Shown: positions 29,301 to 41,645 of the stretch, one piece after another
How the letters are laid out: each line of letters opens with the position of its first letter
Position numbering within the stretch: the stretch's first letter is position 1
Source of the DNA: Dicaeum eximium
Lineage: Eukaryota > Chordata > Aves > Passeriformes > Dicaeidae
Direction of reading: 5' to 3'
NCBI GenBank assembly: GCA_013396995.1
Contig: VWZP01007832.1
Span: forward strand, 2,494,313 to 2,558,312
Length of the DNA: 64,000 bases
The notes under the pieces: generated by a model
Seen by the model: the letters and a program-made list of their open reading frames with translations, nothing else
Told to the model about the DNA's origin: nothing
Databases searched by the model: none
Translations under genes and position numbers: made by a program

Positions 29301-30220
29301 TGCACCTGATGCTGCCAGGACACACCAAAGTGCTAAGCTCTGAGTAGGTGGGCTGCACTGCTCAGCTGTTCAGATACACAACAGCTGTTTCTGGGATGTT
29401 ATTGATCTGTTGTGATTTTATGAAATCACAGAGACTGAAATCTGGACAGACCCTGGGAAGAAGTCAGGTCAGCTGCACTTCATTGTCCCATTACACCAAC
29501 ATGTGTTGCAGGTTTTCTCTCTTCTTGTCTGCAAGATGATGTTGTACATCCTTTATCCTTCTTCTTTGTACCCTCACATACAAAGATCATCTCCAAGCAA
29601 AGCTGAATTCCTCAGCATTCTAAATGAGGAGTCACCAGGCAGAATGAGTCACTGGTGCAATTTTCCATAGCTTAATCTAAACTTTTAGGGCCTGATTTCA
29701 TTATTATTGCTTACTTTAAGTGGTTTCTTCCTTCATGCTGAAATCAGCAGGATTTCTTGTTCACTTGGGTGGAAGGTTTTTGAAAAACACACAGGTTGTT
29801 TCAGGTCAAGGTTCAATTAGGGGAGTGAAGTACAGGAAGAAATGCTGGATAGTTAAACAGAGCTGGTGATGAAAGCTGGTTTCAGGTAACCTTTTCTCTG
29901 ATGCATATCCTTTTGTGTTACTTAAACACTTGAGTGATTTAGTTACTTCCATGAGCTCCAGGCAGATGGGCTGGCATGCAGTAGTGTGGAGAGGTGGCAT
30001 TCAGTGGGCAGCTAAGAAATGCCATGTCTCTTGTGGAAAGGTGAAGATTTTGGAGAGCAGGGAGCTAAATGCAGCGCTGTTTTTCACATTTCCTTTTCCA
30101 AGAAATCCTCACTCAGGAAATGAAATAACTTCACTGGACCTTCAGACCTGAGTACTCCATAAAATGCATTTAGGTCTTGAAAGTACTCAAGGACCTGATA
30201 CCCTTTCCTTACACATCACA
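26301..30220. other. Gene-poor upstream flank, segment 4
   Basis: No gene is recognisable. The segment contains a run of 17 T at 27,878-27,894 and a GC-richer patch around 28,900-29,130 with open frames on both strands but no recognisable product. A 60-codon frame at 30,164-30,346 runs into the CR1 element next to it and is CR1-derived at its end. Confidence 0.55.
27878..27894. repeat. Poly-T run (17 T)
   Basis: Seventeen consecutive T. It could be the antisense poly-A tail of a decayed retro-copy, but no flanking retro-element or target-site duplication is evident, so it is recorded as a simple homopolymer. Confidence 0.9.
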
Positions 30221-30224
30221 AAAT

Positions 30225-31170
30225 GGATCTCTGTGATTTCTCAGGAAGTGTACAAGGATGCCATTATGTCATGTAGAAAGAAAATCAGAAAAGCAAAAGC
30301 TCAGCTAGAACTCCATCTGACCATTGCTGTGAAAGATAATAATTAAAAGTGTTTTTATAAGTACATTGGATGGAAGGCAGGAGGAAACAGTGTCACCAAG
30401 AATGAGGAAAAAGCCAAGGCACTTAATGCCTTCTATGCCTCGGTCTTTAAGGGTGTTTATCCTCAGGGCAACTGGCTCCCTGAGCTGGTAGGCAGTGACA
30501 GGGAGCAGAACAGACCTCCTGTGATGCTCACAATTCTAGGGGACTGAATGTGCTTCATCCCAGGGTACTGGGGGAGCAGCAGAAGGGCTCATTAAGCCAT
30601 TCTGCATCATTGATTAACTGTCCTGGCTAACTGGAAGGGGCTCAGATTACTGGAGGTTGGCCAGTGTGATGCCCAGCCACAGGATAGGCCAGAAGGAGGA
30701 TCCAGGGAACTACAGGCCTGGCAGCTTCACCTTGGGTGCATGAGGTGGTTATGGAACAGGTAATTTTGTGTGTGATCACACAGCATACACAGGAAAACCA
30801 AGGGATCAGGCCCATCCAGCATGGGTCTGAGAAAGGCAGTCCTGCCTGCCCAACCTGATTGACTTTTATGAAGAAAGCCCAGTGTATGAGGGAAAGGCTT
30901 TGGGTGCAACTAGCAACCAGACAAGAGGACATCATCCCAAGCTGTTCCAGGGAAGGTTCAAATTGAACATCAGGAGGAATTTCTTCAGAGAAAGGGTTGT
31001 TAAACATTGGAATGGGCTGCCCAAGGAGGGGGTGCAGTCACTGTCCCTAGAGGTATTCAAGAAAAGACTGGATGTGGCACTTAATGCCATGACTTAGTTG
31101 AGAAGGTGGTGATTGATAAAAGGTTGGACTCAATGATCTCAGAGGTCTTTTTCAACCTAATTTATTTTGG
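30225..31170 (+). mobile_element. CR1 LINE remnant with ORF2 pieces and 3' end
   Basis: Translated pieces match the CR1 second open frame in order. A lysine-rich block (about 30,245-30,345) is followed by a frame reading EEKAKALNAFYASVF (about 30,400-30,450), which corresponds to the conserved linker before the CR1 reverse transcriptase. Next are decayed reverse-transcriptase start motifs (about 30,640-30,740) and a 'catgggtctgagaaaggcagt' block (about 30,820). From about 30,950 the typical CR1 3' end follows, including 'aggaatttcttcagagaaagg', 'ggctgcccaaggagggggt' and 'ctcaatgatctcagaggtc'. Most of the reverse transcriptase is missing between about 30,900 and 30,950, and frameshifts and stops break the rest. 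It is a dead, internally deleted copy in plus orientation. Confidence 0.85.
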
Positions 31171-32559
31171 TTTCCCAGCATCACAGATAATTCCATTTCC
31201 CTCCTGTCCTTTCTGCTAAAACAAACCCAGTCCCTCTGCAGGATTTCTTAGTATTGTGGCCAGTCTGACTTGAAAAATACTCTAGTACTGAATCTTTCAG
31301 ACCTGCTGTATTACATTACCTTTTCCCTACTCACATCTTCCTTTTTCTTTCTTTTTTTTCATGTTTAAGTCCTTTTCACATGCATTAAAAAAAAATCTTC
31401 TGCTTACTTTTGCCATATTTTCAGACTTAGGAGTATATCTGTTTTGTCTCAGCCGAATGGCAGACACAACTCAATTCTGAGAGTATGGCTACAGCTTGTT
31501 TCTCCTCTCTGAATTCACACTTTGATAATGCCTTACTAGCAATGTGCTACACAAAACTAAGTGAAAGTATCCAGAGAACATCACCCACAGATCTTATCCA
31601 GAAGGGTTGTCCCTTATGTCCTTCAGGCAAGGATATATTTTATTAGATTCTGTCAAAAAAACTTTTGCAGAATAGCTTCCCCCCCACTACCACAGACTTT
31701 ACTTTTTCAGGTTTAGCTGAGGAAGGCTTTGACCCTGCCAGATCTAGGGCAGGAGACCCTTGGGGATACCAAATCAGGTCACAGACCCCCACTGCACTTG
31801 TGCCAGAGTACTGGTGAGTCAGGTTGGTTACTGTGTTCCCCAGTGAGCTCTGCCCTACTTCCTTTCCTTCCTTTATACCTTTTTCTCTGTTACTTTTCTC
31901 ATGGCAGAAGAAGTTCAGCCCCTGTTTCTTCAGTTAGTAACTTTTTTTTTTTTAAATTCAGTTCAATCTTCCCATGCTGCTGAGATTTTTTTCATGCTGG
32001 CTGTGATATCATTCTGTATGTAGACCCTTCTATTCTGTAACCCTTGAAAGTGTGGGGGAAAATGGTAGAATATATTTAAATATTTTGAGAAAGCATATAA
32101 TAATAAAAAGCTAACAAATGATTAGCAGAAAATTCAATGTTCTAACTCTCAAAATGATTAGATAATAGAGTAAGCCAAAAATATGCCTGCCCCACCTTTT
32201 TTTTCTCCTCCACTTTCCTTATGTTCTATTTCTGTAGCTTTTAATCCCTATAATAGCTAATCCTTTGGGAGTAAGGATGAATCCCTTGAGAATAGTGGCC
32301 TTGGAAGGCCTGCAGCTTTTCCTTTTCCTGAGGCAAGTACTAACTTTACCAAGTTGCATAATCTCTGAGACTATTCTGTCTGGCAGCCTATATAACCCAT
32401 AGGATCTTCCAGGTAGCTATTTGCAGTAGAAATTGTTGAGTGCAAAGACTGTGTTTGAGGTGGAATGAGCCCTGGTTTTTAGGCTGAGGCACATGGGTGA
32501 TGAATAAGAATTGCCCTTGCACATTATCCCAGGAAAGTGCATGCACTCATTGATATTTC
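31171..32559. other. Gene-poor upstream flank, segment 5
   Basis: AT-rich DNA between the CR1 remnant and the LTR. No open frame of interest is present. Short T- and A-runs occur around 31,340-31,400 and 31,940-31,955. I see no RNA gene or exon. Confidence 0.55.
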
Positions 32560-33028
32560 TGTGAGGGAGTAGTATCTCTGTCCAATGACACAGATGTTAA
32601 TTTATACCACCTCACAAGGTTGTTGAGGGAATGAATGTGGAGGAAATGGACTCTTTGGGTTAGTAAAAGAAGGGCGTGGCTTCTGGCCAAAAAAATGTGG
32701 TGGGCAGCAGGGGAGGGTAAGCTGTCCACCATTCTTCATTGTCTTGGGGTCTGTGGTGAGCATTTTTGCATGTGAATCACCCTCTCTTTTGTATACTTTT
32801 GTAATAAGCATTGTTGCTGTTACTGGTTTTTTTTTCTTATAGCATTCCTGTTTCCAGTAAATCGTTCTTATCTCATCCCATGATCTTCATCTTTTGTGTC
32901 TCAATTCTCAGCTCCATCCCACCAGAGCAGGAACAGGGAGGAGAAGGGGGAGCAAGACCGTGGCATGTGATTTGAGAGAGTCTCAGCAGGGGCACTGAAC
33001 TGGGAAGTAGCATTCCCAAACCCTGACA
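32560..33028 (+). mobile_element. Solo LTR-like element, avian ERVL type (probable)
   Basis: The 3' half has the layout of avian ERVL-class LTRs. A 'tttgtaataagcattgttgctgtta' stretch is followed by a polyadenylation-like 'cagtaaatcgttcttatctcatccca', a T/C-rich block ending in 'tctcaattctcagctcc', a G-rich block around 32,930-32,955, and an end at '..aaaccctgaca', compatible with the terminal CA of an LTR. No internal retroviral coding sequence or clear primer-binding site follows, so it looks like a solo LTR. The 5' boundary is not defined by a visible TG or target-site duplication and is approximate. It carries no viral gene. Confidence 0.55.
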
Positions 33029-36000
33029 AACACATAGGTGAAATCCAAACCAAAGGAGAAGGGGAGCAGAAGGCAGGCTGGTTTATGAAGAATAGAGTAG
33101 AAAAGGCAAAACTTTTCCCACCTGGTTTAGCGAAAAGTAAAAGAGGGTGATGAGGGGGATGATCAGAGCCAGGTGAGCTCTTCCCAGATCTGCAGGTGAT
33201 GCCTGGGGGTCAGGCAGGTCCCCATGGGACAGAAACTGTTATGGCTTCCTCTTTGGCTCTGTGTAGACTCACAGCTGGAAAAGTCTCAGGTGCTACTGAG
33301 GCTCCATCTGCTCCCTGTTTGTACTGTGATATGCTCCACGGGGCCATGTGTGCAATGGACCTGTTGAAACACAGAGTCTCTGCAGAGAAAACATCCTTGT
33401 GACTCCGTGTGCTGTGCTATACAGAACAGGCATCAAGCTGCTCCCTCTTGCCAAAACCACCACCAGCTCAGACCTTCTCTGAAAACACAAAATGCTCAGG
33501 TGTTTGTTACTGCTGTAGGTTTGAAAAACATCTGTTCTTCTAAGTGTGTGCTATCTTTAGGGATCTGACACAGAGGTGTGAGTCTGTACATAGTGTACCA
33601 CCTTCTACAATATTTACCAGGATCTAGAAAACTGAAAGTCTTAGAGGAAAGGTTGTCCTTCCAGAGAGACTACCCCAGACCAGGCAGCTCTCAGAGATGG
33701 GGCTGAACTTGCCAAGTTCAAACTCTTATACAGGTCTTTGTTATTGGTCCAACACAGTCATATCTGGAAGGGGGCTTTAGGCAAATTCTGCTTGATCATT
33801 CTTATTGCGATCAAAATTTTCATGCGCCAGTCCAAATTCCAGCTCAAACCCTGGCTCACAACCCAGCCCACTCAGGGAAATGGGAGTGAAATTCCCAACA
33901 ACTGTGGCTGCCCTGAGCTGCCTGGATATTTATTGAACTCTCACCCATAAAGCGTGTTTTTTCCCAGGAAAAAAAAAAAAGAAAAAACCACTCCACACTG
34001 CACATTGCTTCCTCTCAAAGCAGTCAGATATGATTAAAGGATAACCTGGTTTGACAGAGCATTTGTGAACTTGAGTAGAACTGGTCTTCACTACAGCTTG
34101 CAGTGAGACCCTGAACCAGGACTCGTTGCCTGGTTCCAGCCTGGGTTTCAGTCTCCAGCTGAGATCAATGCAGCCTCAGCCAGTTGGGTTTAATTGCTGC
34201 AGATGCTGTGTGCTGTGCAGTGGGATGCAAAGTGGAAAATAGGCTTTAGACCCCTTGTGCTCTCAAAGACAAACACGAAGGGGGTCCAGTGGCTTCAAAG
34301 GGCAGAGGGTTTGGATGGGAGTCACAGGGAATTTGCAGAGGGAATTTTTGTGGAGCTGGGTTTGCACAGGGGCCAGGAACATTCCTGGTGCAACACTGTT
34401 GACGTCAGCACCTCAAGCGTTTAGAGTCAGATCCTCATTTGTATTTTCTCCTGAACTCACAGGGCCTGGCATCTCGTTTGTGCTTTTGTTACAGCAGCTG
34501 TTTCTGGTCTGGCTGCCTCAGTAATTTCCCCAGTCCCTGGAAAACCCACACATGAGCCCATCTCTAGAGCTCTATGATTGCTCTCTTAAGCACATGATTC
34601 CCAGATTGACTCCCTCTCCACAGACTAATTCATCTGACTAATTATCCCCTTCTTGGTGCTAGTTTGTTTTGAATGCAGAAATATGGCCATTGCAATTTGT
34701 TCTATTCTTTAAGGTTCCAAAGTCATTGAACAACTATGAATAGAAAAAGCCTAATTTAAATTCAGCAGTGAACAGAGGCAGCCTCTCTGATTGACCTGGC
34801 ATGTGAGGCTGTCTTTTCTGAAAAAGTGATGCTGTGGCCCCAGAAATTCAGCTGCTTCAGAGAAGTCAGGCAGGAGGCTCCCCTTGTCCAGTACTGCAGC
34901 AAGCACTGCTTGCAGGCACTTTCTTGAGCAATATACAGGTGAATTATTGGGAGATTTTTTTCAGTGGGAAAAATTAAGCAAAACCACTGACTCTTAGAAA
35001 GGAAAAATGGATTTCCCTTAGTGGAAGTGGATTAGAACAAGAAATATATATCAGCACCTTATCAATGGAGTACTCTAGCACAGGAATTGCCACAGTGGCT
35101 TAGACAAAAGATTTGTCATTGAGCCCAGCTTTTATTGCTTCAGAGGACAGCACAAAACACCATTAAGATGGACATTGGGTAGCACAAATGTTTGACAATG
35201 TTAACAACCATGTTTGACTATGGACAGTTCTTCTGCTGTTTCCATAAATCTCTGCTGCATACTTTTGTATTCCTGTGAACACTATTTCTCAAGCAACATC
35301 TCAAGACAAGGGCTGTGTCTTTCAAATGCCTGTGGAGCTATGTTTTAATGTGCAGTCATTAGGGATGCCTAAATGATCTCTTACATGGGTATGCTTGTGT
35401 CTGCCCTCTTCTGTTCTTGCTCATCTGCTTTCTTTTGCTCGTAAAAAAAGCTTTTCTCTAGATCTCTCTCTATGTTTTTATATGGATTTTCAAATCTTTC
35501 TAGTTGCTCCTTCACAAATTTCAATTTTATTTTGGCTATTTCTTCTGAAAAAGGATAATGAACACTGTTATTTCAGTGTAAGTGGTTAATTCTGTTCTTA
35601 AAACACCAGAAAAGGCAGTTTGCCCTGTTCTCTTAATAAGTTAGAACCTTCTGAAACTCTTACCTTTTCGTAATGTCAGGGGTAAATTATGTGCTTCCTA
35701 GTTCAGATACCTCTATGCCAAAAATGACTGGTTATGCCAGATTTCCACCTGCTGCATTTTTTGCTTAAATAAGTACTTTGGAATTATCTGGATGAGCATT
35801 CCTATCCCAATATCACCTACTTTTGGGGAAACCTGTTTATGCCTCTCTGAGAGTAACTCACAGACGTTCCTGCTTTCTAGAAAGAATATGACTACAGTGA
35901 TATTTTTGGTTTCAGGGAAAGTAAGTTAAAGCTACAATTCCCTGAAGGAGCACAACAGATTGACTTAAAGAGCATGAAAACCTTGTTATCTTAAGGCAGC

Positions 36001-39000
36001 CCTGGCATGAAGGATGATCTCTTTGCCTCTGTCACCTTCTTGACTCTTTCTTGAGGTCATAGCAACCAGGCTCTCACCTGGTGCTGTTTAGTGGCATGTC
36101 TCAATCATGTTCCCTGGGAGAGTTCTGTTCCAGACAGAAACCACCACAGCTTCTGTCTCATTGATCACATCAGAAAGTGAAGTTTGAGGGAGAAATGGAG
36201 ATTGTCTTCTGATCTGTAGATGAAAGATTGCATTCCTTTCCACTTACCTTTAACATGCTGGTTTAAAAGAGATTGTTTTATTATTAAAGTAAATTATTAG
36301 CTCTGGAGGTTGCCTTGGTAGGTCTCCCTTAGGTTTCTTTGCCAAAACTCTGTGAGATGCAAAGTGACTTGTGCACAAAATATTTGCTGTGATTAACTGT
36401 AGAGAGGACCTGCGAATCCAGAATCAGACAATGGTGGGGAAAAAAGAGCACTGAGACATGGTCATGGAGAAATAAGGAGGATTCCTATGAATGGAAGACT
36501 TCCTATAAAAGGCCATACAGTATTACATGCTTATCCCCATTTGTCTCCCTGGAAAGTTTTAGATTGTGCTGGAATACAATTTTTTCACATTCTTTTCTGT
36601 CTATCATGTTATCCTCTTCCTCTGTCCCCCTCCCCCACCTCTAATATTTGTGTTTAAGTTAAAGCTGGACACAATGGGAGAGATATTTGGGTTCCCCACT
36701 CCTCTTTCCCCATGATCTCTTATTTATGTGTGTAAATGTTTTGTTTCATTGATGCACATTTGCCAGAGAAATGCTGGGCTCAGCTCCAGGCAGTCTCATT
36801 TCCTTCTTCCATTTTGAGACATTCCAGACCTAAAAAGCATAAACTTGCACAGCTAAATATTTAGGAGAAAGCAACAAATCTGTGTCACCAAAAAGCTCTA
36901 AATATCCCTCAGAATAGAATTATATAATTTAGTATGTTCGGAAGAAGAAATATCACACAATTCCTATGAAGAGTCTTGGAACAGATTAGGAAAGGTTTAT
37001 ACTTAAACTATGAATTATTGTAATCAGCACAACATCTCACTTCAGTCTGATATCAGAGGTAAAACACCACCATGCTCGATTCACTTCTAACACCAGAGCA
37101 CTGAAATACCAGTGTGCTGGTGACTTCTGAATTCTTAGGGTCCCAGACCCTTACTAGCGCAGATCAGCCTCTTTCACTAAGTATCAGCATCTTTATGCTG
37201 TTTCCTCTCATTCCTCTTTTAATCTTTCAGTACTTTCTATGAACATGGAGAGGATCTATGGACCAGCATGTTTTGTTTGGAGCACAGGCACTGTACTGCT
37301 CATCTTTGCTTCGACAAACATCACCTACTGCTATGAGTGCTGAACCTGACACCAGCACCTTTGTCTGCAGAGGTTTCTGAAATCTCCAGATTTCTATGAG
37401 AAGTTGGTGCAGAAGTTTGCCATAGAGTACCACAATCCATAGGAGTGGTGGATTTCAGCAGAAAGGTAAAGAATACAGATGGGACTGTCTGCCTTGCTTA
37501 TACTGTTGCTGCTAATTTTGACAGAGGCTGTGAACCAGAGCACAAAGTCTGAAAAGAGTATCAGAGGTCTGGAATATCTTCTTTGGACTTTAGTGCTTGT
37601 ATGAATCAAGCCTTCAGATTGGACATGTTCATGAAAGCAGCTCTTTTTCCTCTACTGCCATGGGGCCTGGATGTGAAGGCAGTAGAGGAAATGGAAAGTA
37701 AATAGCATTCTGGAGAAAAAGGTCCAATTTATCCTCAGTGATGCTGGAGTAACTCAAAATGGGGGATCTTTCATGTCCAAATGCGTGAGAGAAACAACGA
37801 TGGGCTGCCTGTCTGTGCTTGCTCTGTCTGGTAGTGACTGGAGCACGCTGCATCCTCCAGCTGCCTCCTGCCATGGCAAAGGTTTTCAGACCTTTTCTCA
37901 TGGAGCAAGAGCAACACTGTATTTATCAGTTTCCTGTCAGCTGGCACAAGGCCTTGAAGTGTTTTGGGAGAGGGAATGCAAACACTGCACACCTGCTTCC
38001 AGCCTCTGCCCAAGATACACACAATCACACCAGCGCTGCCATGGGGTTTGTTTCTGGGCTACAACCAAGTGTTGGAACAGGGCTACAGCTTACACAGACG
38101 TGCAGTATCTATCTGTGCATCAGCCCAGGCACAGCAATGTACTCTTTAGCTCCTCAGTTTATGGGAATCATCTGAAGCCTGGTCACATGCAAATAAATAT
38201 TCCCAGTGGATAAGAGGGAGGAAAAAGAGAGAGAGGCAAGAGCTAAGGCAAAGGCTTTACTGACTGCAAATGGGAGAACAAGTGAACCAGCACTGCGTTG
38301 CCAAAGTCTGGATTTTTCTATCAATCTTGTGGTTGCTTTTGCTTTCCTTAATGCCTCAGCTTTATAGAGATCAGTGTTTATTTATTAATATTTAAATAAT
38401 TTTTGAATATTTTCTAACTCAATATTTTGATGGAAAATAGATGCTGGTTAATTTCTAATTTTATTTCTTGGAATAGGAATACACAGACATCAAGAACTTA
38501 CACCAAGAAATCTGTTAAGATATCTATTTTTCTTTCAGCTGAGCACCTGATGGAAAAAAAGCAAAACAAACTGTGAAAGATGTAAATAAAAGTTCTTTTC
38601 TTCCTCCCTTCTTGCAAATTGTTCTGTAAATAACTATGATTGGTTTTAGACTGGAGGCCAGACCTTGACCACCTAATCAGTGGATCAGCTGTGCCTTTTC
38701 CCCAGCATCACTTGTGAGCATCTGGCATATTCTCTACGTGGGACAGGCATGTGGCTTGCACCTGGGTTTGGAAGTGAGACAGCAATAATCTTGTTCTTCC
38801 CCCAGTGGTTTGGAGCACAAGAGAGTGCCTGGTGAAACAGCACAGCTAATGTGACTCCTGCTTGGGCACCCGAGCTCTTCTATGCCTTCCACTCCTGGAG
38901 ATATGTAAGTGATAGACAGCACTGCCTCTGGGGTACCAAGTGACCACTGCCATTTAGCAAAGTCCCTGCAGCAATGGTCACTAATGCAGATGAAATGTGG

Positions 39001-41509
39001 AGTGGTTTATTATGCTATTATTAAAGTAGATTAATATTAACTTAGATGCTGGTGCTTTTTGAAAGAGGTATCCTTCTGTTTGCAGACAAAGAAGTTCAAA
39101 GTATGCTAATGAAGGGAGTTGGTTTGGAAATTTGTGACGTCCTTCTGAACATAACTATACTCTGATTTCTCTTGTTTTGTATATTTGAGTGAAGTTTAAG
39201 GAATTTCATAGAGATACAATTAATTAATTCCTGTCAGACTGAAGCGGCCTGGGTACAGGCAGAACACATTTCAATATATGCTACCTTTTCTTGCCAAAAT
39301 ATTTCTTTCTTCTAATTGGAAAAAAGCAAGTTCCCTTGTGGGACAAACAGCCTGCTTGAGTCATGACCTCTGGGCCAGCAACAGACTTAATGGTTTTTCT
39401 GTTAGGTATTCATCATTCCTGAATAACTGACTAGAAATGTAACTAATTTCCTTCATAAAGGTTTCTGTAATTTTGGTCACTTCTGAATGAAAGCAGCTTC
39501 ACTCAAACTGAAAAACAGGAAAGCAGAAAGAAGAAAGATGGCAGTAATGCACACATTTCAAATTGAAAGTTAATGTGTCTATTCCTTCATAATTCCTTCC
39601 TATTCAGCTGCTGTGGAGCCAAAACTGCAGAGGAGAAGGGGTGAAGGCACATGAACTAAATGTGGTCAGTAAGATAACTTTAGGGTAGACTCTGGTTTGG
39701 GTTCAGCTAAAACAACATCTCTTTAGGGTGAGGATACTCAAGGAGTGTACAGTCAGATGACAAGACAGACTAAAAGGCTGAGAAATTGGGATAATGATGT
39801 GAAGACTCTTCTTCATAAGTCTTTGACAGTACTGCAGGTGAGATCATGTTCCCTTCTCCCACCTGTTCTTGATTTACAAAGGGTGAAGGCTGCTACTATA
39901 ATCTGGGTTATAGACATCTGACTGAAATGCAAGCTGAGCAGCTCACATCTCTAATAATGGTGAACTCTATTTCCTTCTGTCTGTCAGCGAGGGTGGTGAT
40001 GGTCCTGGACATGTTCCAGTAGTCTGGAGGGGAGATTTAGGTGGAACTGGCCCCTGCTCAGTTTTCACTGCACAACTCCCATGGCACAAAAGCAGTTCCC
40101 TTTCTGAAGTCTTTCCAGATGCATAGAAGGCTTAAATACAAACTGAAAAAATTTCTTTTATCTCTTGCAGTCACCCACCAGTTTTAAGCTGTGCAACGGT
40201 GGCAAGTGGCATGGGGAAATCTTCTTTTGTTGGCTGAACATGCCATGCCCTTTCTGGCTGCACTCAGGGTATGAGTACCCTGACTCAGTTCACTGCCACT
40301 GCACTTACCTACTATTTTAAGAAACAGCTTACTAAACCAGAGGAAATTCTTTTGCTCCCACAGTGTACCACATTTGGAAAGTGACCTCAACATGTCAGCA
40401 GCAGACACTTGCTTTTGGTAGGCTTGAGACACACACCTGCAAAGGCTGCTGGGCCTCAGCTTGACAGAGCTTGATTAGCTTTGGAAAGAGGGCTTTCAAG
40501 TGCTCCCTCAGGCTCTGGGGTGGGGATTTGCTGTGACAGTCATGGGTTAGGAGATGGTCTCTGCAGAAATCCTCTTTGCAATTCTGAAGTTAGAGGCTGA
40601 AAAACAGTAAGCACTGGCATTCTTTAAGGCACCAACCTCTGATTGTTATTGACACCTCAACAAGTGAGTAGATGAACGCCTGTCATTTGTAGACCTAGAA
40701 GTATTTTCTTACATGTTTCTAGAACCTTTTATGAAGTTCCCTAGAATGAATCATTGCTCAAAAAAAGCTTAGTAAACATCATAGAGTTAAAATGATTTGA
40801 ACACAGCACAGTTCAAACGGAGTTTTCAAAGAAGAGGTTTGCCAGAAACTGCAAAACAAACTGTTCTTTTCCTTAATGTAATAAAACACCAGTCAGCCTC
40901 CAAAGAACCAGATTTTCAGACGTTTCTAGCAATAGCTGTGAATTCTGAATGTTCCCTTCCACCCCAGAAGGCATACACCTAACGATAGATAACTTGCACA
41001 CATTCTGCTCTTTAAATACTGCAAGGAAGCCACATGACTCAAACCAAGGGCACAAGGACATGGCCTCTGATTGGGAAAACCACCCGAAGGGGGGTGTGAT
41101 TCTCACACATGCTTTTCTGGGAGCTCCTTGATGCAATCTGATGAATGTACCTGACAAAGTAAATAAACACCAAAGAGAGCACTTCCTCAGCCTTTTTTCA
41201 GAGTTATAACTGCAGCTGTACCCAGGATCATAAGGCAAAATCTGACTGACTGTCAGTCCATTTCCTCTTCCAGTAAAGTCTACAGGTAAGAGCAAACTAT
41301 TACTATCTTACTTCAGTAGTGCTTTGCTTCAACTGTAAGGTATGGAGAATTATTTTTGTTTGCTTTAGACAATGGGTGTAGTTAATTTCTGGGGCATTCT
41401 AGTTCTGGATAAATGAAACTGTTATCATGAAGCACTGAACTCTGAGAAGACATCCAGCATCTTCGATTGGTACTTCTCCGCAAGAAGAATCTTTGGTTAG
41501 TATTTCTTT
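33029..41509. other. Gene-poor upstream flank, segment 6
   Basis: No gene is recognisable in these 8.5 kb. The DNA is AT-rich with many stop codons in all frames, especially 34,600-37,200 and 38,300-40,200. A 12-A run lies at 33,969-33,980. The longest plus frame (37,773-38,213, 146 codons) has no domain that I recognise and lacks splice partners. Confidence 0.55.
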
Positions 41510-41645
41510 TGACCCGTGACAAGTCACTGAATTGCCCTGTGCCTCTCTTTGTAAAGTGGAAACAAGCTGCATGACTCTGTTGTAATGTTGCAGTCATAAA
41601 TACATAAGGCATTTGCCTATTCTATAGTAGATGATGAGATGGGGT
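41510..41645 (+). repeat. Possible MIR/CORE-SINE-like ancient repeat
   Basis: The order 'gacaagtcactgaattgccctgtgcctctctttgtaaagtgg', then 'ttgtaatgttgcagtcataaatac', then 'attctatagtagatgatgag' parallels amniote MIR-type SINEs. In those, a 'gcaagtcactt..cctctctgtgcctcagtttcc' block is followed by 'tgtaaaatgggg' and by a tail with 'ttgtgaggataaata'. The match is by eye and diverged, and the ends are approximate. Confidence 0.45.

Noticed and set aside
37773..38213. 146-codon open frame in the upstream desert
   Set aside because: No domain or family resemblance; overlapping frames of similar length occur in the same stretch, as expected for a stop-poor patch.
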